A stretch of DNA of 15,836 nt from positions 1-15,836 of the forward strand of contig WLOR01000023.1 in assembly GCA_009699165.1 (NCBI GenBank), given 5' to 3'. The notes beneath the pieces were generated by a model. That model was not told the DNA's origin, ran no database searches, and saw only the letters and a program-made list of their open reading frames with translations. A program made the translations under genes and the position numbers. Each line of letters opens with the position of its first letter. The stretch's first letter is position 1. The stretch is from Actinomycetota bacterium (GTDB lineage Bacteria > Actinomycetota > Actinomycetes > Nanopelagicales > Nanopelagicaceae). Positions 6,928-14,097 of the stretch are shown piece after piece.

Positions 6928-8592
6928 ATGTCAGATATCGAAATCGCACAAGCTGCAACTATGAAGCCAATCAATGATATTGCCGCCTCCCTTGGTATCG
7001 ATGTTGAAAACCTTGAAGCGTATGGAAAGTACAAAGCGAAAGTTAATCTCAAATACTTAACTGCGCTTCCAGAGCGCAAAAACTCAAAACTAATATTAGT
7101 TACTGCTATTAGTCCAACACCAGCAGGAGAAGGCAAAACTACGACAACTGTTGGCTTGGGTGATGCGCTGCGACATATAGGTAAAAATGCAATGATTGCT
7201 CTGAGAGAGCCATCCCTGGGTCCAGTTTTTGGAATGAAAGGGGGAGCCGCTGGTGGCGGGTATGCCCAAGTAGTTCCGATGGAGGATATTAATCTTCATT
7301 TCACGGGAGATTTCAATGCAATCGCTCTTGCAAATAATCTACTTGCGGCTTTGATTGATAACCATATTCACCACGGTAACGAGTTAGCAATCGATATCCG
7401 TCGAGTCACCTGGAAGCGCGTTATCGATATGAACGACCGCGCACTTCGTGAGATTATCCAATCTATCGGTGGTGTTGGCAACGGTTATCCACGTAGTGAT
7501 GGCTTTGACATTGTGGTTGCCTCTGAGATCATGGCAATTTTCTGTTTAGCTACATCGATTGAGGATCTTAAAGAGAAGATTGGCAAGATAGTTGTTGGCT
7601 ACAAGCGTGACAAGACTCCGGTTCTGGCAAGTGAACTCAATGCTCATGGTGCCATGACTGTTATTTTGAAAGATGCATTCCAACCTAACTTAGTCCAGAC
7701 ACTTGAAAATACGCCTGCCTTTATTCACGGCGGACCTTTTGCCAATATTGCACATGGATGCAACTCGGTTGTCGCAACGACTTCGGCGATGAAATTAGCT
7801 GACTATGTGGTTACTGAGGCCGGCTTTGGTGCAGACCTTGGAGCCGAAAAGTTCATAGATATTAAGTGTCGCAAATCTGGCCTACGTCCATCAGCGTGTG
7901 TTCTTGTCGCAACGATTCGTGCGATTAAATATCATGGGGGCGCTGATTTAAAGACAATTACTGAAGAAAATCTCGGTGCACTTGAAGCGGGAATCGTTAA
8001 TTTAGAGCGACATATTCATAATATTAAGGATGTCTACAATCTTCCACTCGTTGTTTCAATTAATAATTTCACGACTGATACCGCCGCCGAAGTCGAACTT
8101 CTTAAAGCTCGCGTCGAGGCAATGGGTGTGAAAATCGTGCTTGCGACGCACTGGGCTGATGGTGGAGCAGGGGCTGCGGATTTGGCTCATGCTGTCGTCG
8201 AACTATGCGAACAGCCTAATCAGATGAAGTTTGTCTACGAGGATGAACAAAGTTTGTGGGAGAAGATAACTGCAGTAGCTACCAAGATTTACGGTGCTAA
8301 AGAGGTAACTGCAGATGCCAAAGTACGTTTGAAGCTCAAAGAGCTTGAAGCTTCGGGTTATGGAAATTTCCCAATCTGTGTTGCTAAGACACAGTACTCA
8401 TTTAGCACCGACGCCGCTTTACGCGGTGCTCCCAGTGGACACTCATTGAACATTCGTGAAGTCAAACTCTCTGCAGGCGCGCAGTTCATTGTGATGATCT
8501 GCGGTGAGATTATGACGATGCCAGGACTGCCTAAAGTTCCGGCAGCAGAGCGGATTGATTATGTAGATGGAAAGGTAGTAGGTCTGTTCTAA
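6928..8592 (+). CDS. fhs: Formate-tetrahydrofolate ligase (10-formyl-THF synthetase)
   Basis: The enzyme interconverts formate + ATP + THF and 10-formyl-THF + ADP + Pi. The 554-residue length is full for the family. The N-terminal region [12 protein letters not shown], the P-loop [12 protein letters not shown] at residues 63-74, [23 protein letters not shown] written here in parts ([10 protein letters not shown], then [11 protein letters not shown]) and the late [10 protein letters not shown] and [14 protein letters not shown] segments are standard. It follows etfA after a 2-base gap, with an AAGGGA ribosome-binding site at 6917-6922 inside the etfA end. Flanked by a methylene-THF-producing enzyme and a formate dehydrogenase, it most plausibly runs in the direction formyl-THF to formate with ATP gain, though the sequence cannot show direction. 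FolD, needed to connect methylene-THF to formyl-THF, is not in the window. Confidence 0.97.
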   Translation: MSDIEIAQAATMKPINDIAASLGIDVENLEAYGKYKAKVNLKYLTALPERKNSKLILVTAISPTPAGEGKTTTTVGLGDALRHIGKNAMIALREPSLGPVFGMKGGAAGGGYAQVVPMEDINLHFTGDFNAIALANNLLAALIDNHIHHGNELAIDIRRVTWKRVIDMNDRALREIIQSIGGVGNGYPRSDGFDIVVASEIMAIFCLATSIEDLKEKIGKIVVGYKRDKTPVLASELNAHGAMTVILKDAFQPNLVQTLENTPAFIHGGPFANIAHGCNSVVATTSAMKLADYVVTEAGFGADLGAEKFIDIKCRKSGLRPSACVLVATIRAIKYHGGADLKTITEENLGALEAGIVNLERHIHNIKDVYNLPLVVSINNFTTDTAAEVELLKARVEAMGVKIVLATHWADGGAGAADLAHAVVELCEQPNQMKFVYEDEQSLWEKITAVATKIYGAKEVTADAKVRLKLKELEASGYGNFPICVAKTQYSFSTDAALRGAPSGHSLNIREVKLSAGAQFIVMICGEIMTMPGLPKVPAAERIDYVDGKVVGLF

Positions 8593-9017
8593 TGAAGTAT
8601 TCGCCTTGGTCGCAGGATGTAGCACGTACGCTACTTGCGACCTTGCGCGATGAAAAAGGACCCGTATTGATGGCGCTGCAGTTGATGCAGAAAGAGTTTG
8701 GCTATGTCGATAAGGATAGTGTTGAACTCATCGCAAACTACTTCAACAAATCTCGGGCCGATGTTCATGGTGTCTTAACTTTCTACCACGATTTACGAAC
8801 GACACCTCCAACTGATCATCAGATAGCAATATGTGTAGCCGAAGCTTGCCAGGCAGTTGGTGCCCGTGAACTTGTAAACCAGGCACGGGCAATGTTTGGC
8901 GATCAGATTAACGACGCATACTGCTACGGCAACTGCGCACTTGGCCCAGCTGCGATGGTTGATGGAAAATTAATTGGCCGTGCAAACCTAGAAAAAATCA
9001 CAGAGGCGTTAATGTGA
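8592..9017 (+). CDS. fdsG: NAD-dependent formate dehydrogenase gamma subunit (NuoE-like, [2Fe-2S])
   Basis: A 141-residue thioredoxin-like ferredoxin homologous to complex I NuoE. C81 and C86 (Cx4C) with C111 and C115 (Cx3C, CYGNC) are the four ligands of its [2Fe-2S] cluster. In soluble formate dehydrogenases of the FdsGBA type this subunit sits beside the FMN subunit. ATG 8592 overlaps the fhs stop by one base (TAATG). The assignment as FdsG rather than NuoE rests on the neighbours: it is followed by an Fds-type beta subunit and a molybdopterin subunit, and no other complex I genes are present. Confidence 0.92.
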   Translation: MKYSPWSQDVARTLLATLRDEKGPVLMALQLMQKEFGYVDKDSVELIANYFNKSRADVHGVLTFYHDLRTTPPTDHQIAICVAEACQAVGARELVNQARAMFGDQINDAYCYGNCALGPAAMVDGKLIGRANLEKITEALM

Positions 9018-10537
9018 AGATCTATATTCCAGGAGACAGCGCCGCTGTCTCAGTCGGGGCAGATGAGGTTGCCGCAGCAATTGCACAGATGGATTCTTCA
9101 ATTGACATAGTGCGCAATGGTTCACGAGGTGCACTTTGGCTAGAAACCTTAGTTGAGGTTGAAACACCTGATGGCCGAATCGCATATGGCCCAGTGACTG
9201 CAGGCGATGTCGAGGCGCTCTTTGAAGCAGATTTTTTACATGGAGGTTTTCACCCTTTATTACTCGGGAAAACAGATGAGATTGAATGGCTGGCATCTCA
9301 AGATCGAGTGACGTTTGCCCGCGTTGGAGTCATCGATCCACTTAGCATCGATGACTATCGGGCACATGGCGGCCTTATTGGTCTGCGCCACGCACTTCAA
9401 CTCTCAGCCGAGACACTCATTAATGAAATCACTGAGTCCGGTTTACGGGGACGTGGTGGCGCTGGTTTTCCAGCTGGAATTAAATGGCGCACCGTTGCCC
9501 AGACTTATAGCGATCAAAAATATATTTGTTGTAACGCCGACGAGGGTGACAGCGGTACTTTTGCCGATCGAATGTTAATCGAGGGCGATCCATTTACTTT
9601 AATTGAGGGAATGACAATCGCTGGAATTGCAGTTGGTGCGACTCAAGGCATTGTCTACTTGCGCTCTGAATATCCGCATGCAATCTCAACGCTGCAAAAG
9701 GCCATCGATATTGCGCGCAAGAGTGATTGGCTAGGAGACCGAGTCTTAGGCACAGCTGTATCCTTTGATATTTCAATCCGTGTAGGTGCCGGCTCCTATG
9801 TCTGCGGCGAAGAAACAGCGATGTTGGAAAGCATCGAGGGAAAACGCGGAGTGGTTCGTGCAAAGCCACCGTTACCAGCGATCGAGGGTCTATTCGCAAA
9901 ACCAACCGTAATCAACAATGTTCTTACACTCTCAACGGTACCGATGATTATGGCCAATGGCGCAAGTGCCTATAAAGCGCGAGGCGTTGGAAAATCTCTA
10001 GGCACTCAAGTTTTCCAACTAGGCGGCAATATCGCACGCGGGGGAATCGTAGAGAAAGCCTTTGGAATAACACTCGGAGAGTTGGTCAACACCTATGGCG
10101 GCGGAACACTTAGCGCTCGCCCACTACGCGCTGTGCAAATTGGCGGACCGCTTGGCGCGTATTTTTCAACAGTGCAGTTTGATACATCGATGGATTATGA
10201 GTCATTGATTGCAGCTGGAGGAATGTTAGGTCACGGTGGCGTGGTGGTCTTTGATGAAAGCGTCGATTTAGCCCAGCAAGCTAAGTTTGCAATGGAGTTC
10301 TGTGCACTTGAATCCTGCGGTAAGTGCACTCCATGTCGAATTGGCTCTACACGTGGCGCTGAAACTATTGATCTGATTATTCAGGGGGTGCGAGTTGAAG
10401 AGAATAAAAAACTCCTGCTAGACCTGTGTGAGGTAATGACCGATGGATCTCTGTGCGCCATGGGTGGCTTAACGCCATTGCCGGTTAAGAGTGCGATGAT
10501 TAACTTCCCATCGGATTTTAATGGAGAGAAAAAATGA
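9014..10537 (+). CDS. fdsB: NAD-dependent formate dehydrogenase beta subunit (NuoF-like, FMN and NAD site)
   Basis: The diaphorase subunit that passes electrons from formate to NAD+. Residues about 1-105 form an N-terminal thioredoxin-like extension characteristic of FdsB (IPGDSAAVSVGADEVAAAIA, then RNGSRGALWLE). It carries no cysteines, so it has no cluster there. Residues about 110-430 are the FMN/NAD domain, with GLRGRGGAGFPAGIKW at 143-158 and CNADEGDSGTFADRM at 173-187. C435, C438, C441 and C481 (CGKCTPC plus a distal Cys) bind a [4Fe-4S] cluster. The 507-residue length matches characterised FdsB proteins, and the sequence closely resembles my recollection of the Cupriavidus/Rhodobacter type. 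The start is GTG 9014, overlapping the fdsG stop by 4 bases. Confidence 0.95.
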   Translation: MKIYIPGDSAAVSVGADEVAAAIAQMDSSIDIVRNGSRGALWLETLVEVETPDGRIAYGPVTAGDVEALFEADFLHGGFHPLLLGKTDEIEWLASQDRVTFARVGVIDPLSIDDYRAHGGLIGLRHALQLSAETLINEITESGLRGRGGAGFPAGIKWRTVAQTYSDQKYICCNADEGDSGTFADRMLIEGDPFTLIEGMTIAGIAVGATQGIVYLRSEYPHAISTLQKAIDIARKSDWLGDRVLGTAVSFDISIRVGAGSYVCGEETAMLESIEGKRGVVRAKPPLPAIEGLFAKPTVINNVLTLSTVPMIMANGASAYKARGVGKSLGTQVFQLGGNIARGGIVEKAFGITLGELVNTYGGGTLSARPLRAVQIGGPLGAYFSTVQFDTSMDYESLIAAGGMLGHGGVVVFDESVDLAQQAKFAMEFCALESCGKCTPCRIGSTRGAETIDLIIQGVRVEENKKLLLDLCEVMTDGSLCAMGGLTPLPVKSAMINFPSDFNGEKK

Positions 10538-13536
10538 CGATGATTTTTGAGCCGGATTTTGGTACACCGCCAAGCCAGAAATCCGATCTGGTTAAACTAG
10601 AAATTGATGGACGTGAAGTAACCGTTGCGGCCGATACATCGATTATGCGCGCTGCGTTGCAGGCAGGAATTGATATCCCAAAGCTCTGCTCAACTGATCG
10701 CTTGAAGGCCTTTGGCTCCTGCCGCTTATGTGTGATTCAAGTTGACGGGCGCAACGCAACTCCGTCATCGTGTACCACCCCAGTTTCGCAGGGTATGAAA
10801 GTCTCTACACAGTCAGAGAAACTTGATCGAATCCGCAAAGGTGTCATGGAGTTGTACTTGTCAGATCACCCGACTGAATGTGCAACTGGTGATGAGTGTA
10901 AGGTTCATGGGGTTGCCAAAAAGATTGGAATATCCAGTAGTCGCTATACAAATCCAGAGACACATCTAGGTTTAACAAAAGACGAGAGCAATCCATACTT
11001 CACATTCGATTCCACCGAGTGCATTGTCTGTAATCGATGCGTACGAGCTTGTGATGAAGTTCAGGGGACTTTCGCACTCACTATTGAAAACCGAGGCTTT
11101 GAGGCCCGCGTCTCATCATCGGGAACATCTTTTATTGAAAGCGAGTGTGTATCGTGTGGCGCTTGCGTTCAGGCATGCCCAACAGGTGCGCTAACTGAAA
11201 AGACACTTCTGACGATTGGATCACCAACATCATCGGTTATTACGACTTGCGCTTACTGCGGAGTTGGATGTTCCTTTAAGGCCGAGATGCGAGGCGACGA
11301 AGTTGTGCGGATGGTTCCGTTGAAATCTGGCGGAGCCAATGAGGGCCACTCGTGCGTGAAAGGCCGATTTGCCTATGGGTATGCGACGCACAGTGATCGC
11401 ATCACACAACCGATGATTCGCAACGCGATTACTGACCCATGGAAACAGGTTTCATGGGAAGAGGCGATCTCATTTGCAGCCGACGGGTTAAAACGGATTC
11501 AATCTGAATCTGGCGTGGATGCAATTGGTGGAATCACATCATCGCGCTGCACAAATGAAGAAGTCTTTGTCGTGCAAAAGATGATTCGCGCAGCTTTTGG
11601 AAATAACAACGTCGATACCTGTGCCCGTGTCTGCCATTCGCCAACGGGTTACGGCTTAGGCCAAACATTTGGAACATCGGCAGGTACTCAAGATTTTGAA
11701 TCCGTCCAGCACAGCGATGTCATCATGCTCATTGGTGCTAATCCAACTTCAGCTCACCCTGTCTTTGCATCGCGAATGAAGCAGGCAATTCGAAAAGGCG
11801 CGAAGTTAATTGTTGTCGATCCCCGCGTGATTCCACTAGTTCGTGCTCCTGGAGTTTCTGCATCGCACCATCTGCAGCTAATGCCTGGTACAAATGTGGC
11901 AGTCATTAACGCTTTAGCCCATGTGATTGCAACGCAGGGATTGATTAAAAGAGAGTTTGTGGAAGCGCGATGCGATGCTCAATCATTTAAAGAGTGGGAA
12001 GAGTTCATCTCTCGCTCCGAAAACTCACCTGAGGCAAGTGAAAGCTCTACGCGAGTACCTGCCGCGCTAATCCGCGATGCTGCTCGACTCTTTGCAGAGG
12101 CTGAAAACGGCTCTATCTACTATGGTCTTGGCGTCACCGAACACAGTCAGGGCTCAACAATGGTGATGGGGATTGCAAACCTTGCGATGGCAACCGGCAA
12201 CATTGGCCGAAAAGGAGTTGGAGTAAATCCACTTCGTGGACAAAACAATGTTCAAGGCTCATGCGACATGGGATCTTTCCCTCACGAGCTTCCTGGTTAT
12301 CGCCATATCTCTAATCCAGACACCCGAAAAATATTTAATGATGCATGGGGTGTCGAGCTTCAAGCCCGTCCAGGTATGCGTATTCCGAATATGTTCGATG
12401 CCGCACTCGCCGGCCAATACCGCGGAATATATGTCCAAGGCGAAGATATTGCCCAATCAGATCCCAACACCTCACATGTACATGCCGCGCTACGTGCCAT
12501 GGATATGGTGATTGTTCAAGATCTATTCTTGAATGAGACCTCAAAGTTTGCTCACGTCTTTTTGCCGGGTACTTCCTTCTTAGAAAAAGATGGCACGTTT
12601 ACTAATGCAGAGCGACGTATCAACCGAGTTCGTCCTGTCATGAAATCTAAAACTGGAAAGAGCGAGTTTGAAGTTACTTGCGATTTGGCAACTGCAATGG
12701 GCTATCCGATGTCATATCAAAATGGCGCAGAGATTATGGATGAGATTGCTGCAACCACACCAACATTTGCAGGCGTTTCTTTCGCAAAACTTGATGAGCT
12801 CGGAAGTATTCAATGGCCTTGCAATAGCAGCAATCCCGAAGGCACTCCGATGATGCACGTTGACAAGTTTGTGCGCGGCGAAGGTAAGTTCATGAAGACT
12901 ACGTATGTGCCAACTGATGAAAAAGCGACACGAAAATACCCGCTTCTATTAACGACCGGACGTGTCTTGAGTCAGTACAACGTCGGCGCTCAGACCCGTC
13001 GCACATCAAATAACATCTGGCATAGCGAAGATATTTTAGATCTGCATGAATCCGATGCTCAGTTGCGCGGTATTGCCGATGGTTCGTGGGTGAAGCTCTC
13101 AAGCCGTGTTGGAGAGACCATCATGAAAGCACGAATCACCGACGAAGTTCCTGCGGGCGTTGTCTACACAACATTCCACTTTCCAGAAAGTGGCGCAAAT
13201 GTTATTACTACTGACTTTTCAGACTGGGCAACTAACTGTCCCGAATACAAAGTTACGGCCGTTGAAATCTCACCTAGTCTGAAGGCCCCAGGTGCGATGG
13301 TTGAAACTCATATCGACGGGGATGTTCAACTGGAGTCGATTATCCGAATGGCTAATCAGATTGCAGCAAATATTCCGGCGGGTAATGCACCAGAGATACA
13401 AGTTGCACATCATATTGTTCAGTTCTGGACACCCGAGATGATCAGGCGTCTACGAGAGGATGTCGATCAATCCAGACTTATGCCAGATGTTGTGCGGGCA
13501 ATTGAAATTACCCTAATGACTAATCAGTACCTCTAA
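10534..13536 (+). CDS. fdsA: NAD-dependent formate dehydrogenase alpha subunit (bis-MGD catalytic), with C-terminal FdsD-like domain
   Basis: The catalytic subunit, oxidising formate to CO2 at a molybdenum (or tungsten) bis-pterin centre. Order of domains: N-terminal [2Fe-2S] ferredoxin (C52, C63, C66, C80); a remnant of the His-Cys motif (H112, C116, C122); two [4Fe-4S] ferredoxin motifs (C163/166/169/173 and C205/208/211/215); the [4Fe-4S] at the molybdopterin domain (C239, C242, C246, C274, followed by conserved K276); and the catalytic C367-H368 in RVCHSP. Codon 367 is TGC, so this is a cysteine, not a selenocysteine enzyme. The molybdopterin-binding C-terminal domain runs to about residue 920. 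Residues about 933-997 resemble the delta subunit FdsD, normally a separate protein of about 70 residues. ATG 10534 overlaps the fdsB stop (ATGA), with GGAGAG at 10523-10528 as ribosome-binding site. The 3' end overlaps the convergent DUF1638 gene by 24 bases. FdsC and FdhD are not in the window. Confidence 0.95.
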   Translation: MTMIFEPDFGTPPSQKSDLVKLEIDGREVTVAADTSIMRAALQAGIDIPKLCSTDRLKAFGSCRLCVIQVDGRNATPSSCTTPVSQGMKVSTQSEKLDRIRKGVMELYLSDHPTECATGDECKVHGVAKKIGISSSRYTNPETHLGLTKDESNPYFTFDSTECIVCNRCVRACDEVQGTFALTIENRGFEARVSSSGTSFIESECVSCGACVQACPTGALTEKTLLTIGSPTSSVITTCAYCGVGCSFKAEMRGDEVVRMVPLKSGGANEGHSCVKGRFAYGYATHSDRITQPMIRNAITDPWKQVSWEEAISFAADGLKRIQSESGVDAIGGITSSRCTNEEVFVVQKMIRAAFGNNNVDTCARVCHSPTGYGLGQTFGTSAGTQDFESVQHSDVIMLIGANPTSAHPVFASRMKQAIRKGAKLIVVDPRVIPLVRAPGVSASHHLQLMPGTNVAVINALAHVIATQGLIKREFVEARCDAQSFKEWEEFISRSENSPEASESSTRVPAALIRDAARLFAEAENGSIYYGLGVTEHSQGSTMVMGIANLAMATGNIGRKGVGVNPLRGQNNVQGSCDMGSFPHELPGYRHISNPDTRKIFNDAWGVELQARPGMRIPNMFDAALAGQYRGIYVQGEDIAQSDPNTSHVHAALRAMDMVIVQDLFLNETSKFAHVFLPGTSFLEKDGTFTNAERRINRVRPVMKSKTGKSEFEVTCDLATAMGYPMSYQNGAEIMDEIAATTPTFAGVSFAKLDELGSIQWPCNSSNPEGTPMMHVDKFVRGEGKFMKTTYVPTDEKATRKYPLLLTTGRVLSQYNVGAQTRRTSNNIWHSEDILDLHESDAQLRGIADGSWVKLSSRVGETIMKARITDEVPAGVVYTTFHFPESGANVITTDFSDWATNCPEYKVTAVEISPSLKAPGAMVETHIDGDVQLESIIRMANQIAANIPAGNAPEIQVAHHIVQFWTPEMIRRLREDVDQSRLMPDVVRAIEITLMTNQYL

Positions 13537-14097
13537 CTGCTCGCGCAGGCCTTGATAACCAACCAGAGTAGTTTCAAGCGGTAGGCCAATCTCTTGGGCT
13601 GCACTGAGAGCAGCTTGTGTTAGCTCGGCAGTTGGAGATTGAGCTAACCACATGAGACGTGAATAGTTTTTGAAGTAATCATCGCGAAGATGTGGGTATC
13701 TATCCAAGCCAAGTTCGACAATTACACTGCGATGAAAAGATTTGACTAGAAAATCAGTTAAGAAATATGTTCCTGCGTTCTCTGCCATTATTTTTTCTAT
13801 CTCAGCGCGACCAGCAAAAACGTCATAACAATGGTTACCACCTAAGCGTTTGACGTTATGTCCTTTGATGACTGTATCGAGTGCGCCATAGGTTCCGCAA
13901 TCAGCATATGCGACGGCACATTGCGAGTGAGAGTCTTTTATCTGCAATAAAAGTTCATCGACTTCTTGGGCGATTTTCTCGGGTCTGTTATGCAGCAGAG
14001 GGGGTAGCGGATAAATCGTTATATCTAAGGCGTTTTGCGCTGCCAGCTCGGCGATATGTGTTGCTAGTGCACCGCATGCCACAATTCCAATACTCAT
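13513..14097 (-). CDS. DUF1638 domain-containing protein (corrinoid methyltransferase neighbourhood)
   Basis: A 194-residue soluble protein of the DUF1638 family. Family hallmarks visible are VACGALATHI at 6-15, PLPPLLHNRPEKI at 30-42, YADCGTYGALD at 64-74 and GNHCYDVF at 87-94. C8, C67 and C90 with H36 and H89 could form a metal or cofactor site, but no function is established to my knowledge. DUF1638 genes are commonly found beside trimethylamine/glycine betaine methyltransferase (MttB-like) and corrinoid protein genes, which suggests a role in corrinoid-dependent demethylation. ATG 14095-14097 overlaps the stop of the upstream RACo-like gene by 4 bases, so the two are probably coupled. Its last 24 bases lie antisense to the end of fdsA. 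Confidence 0.88.
   Translation of the reverse strand: MSIGIVACGALATHIAELAAQNALDITIYPLPPLLHNRPEKIAQEVDELLLQIKDSHSQCAVAYADCGTYGALDTVIKGHNVKRLGGNHCYDVFAGRAEIEKIMAENAGTYFLTDFLVKSFHRSVIVELGLDRYPHLRDDYFKNYSRLMWLAQSPTAELTQAALSAAQEIGLPLETTLVGYQGLREQLEVLISH

Noticed and set aside
11632..11634. Selenocysteine at the formate dehydrogenase active site
   Set aside because: Codon 367 is TGC (Cys) and the frame contains no internal TGA; this is a Cys-type enzyme.
8592..13536. Respiratory complex I (nuoEFG) segment
   Set aside because: The third protein has the formate dehydrogenase RVCHSP active site, molybdopterin domains and an FdsD-like tail; the FMN subunit has the FdsB-type N-terminus; no further nuo genes follow.
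13537..13548. Possible terminator hairpin CTGC-TCGC-GCAG after fdsA
   Set aside because: The stem is only 4 bp with no following T-run, and it lies within the DUF1638 coding sequence.
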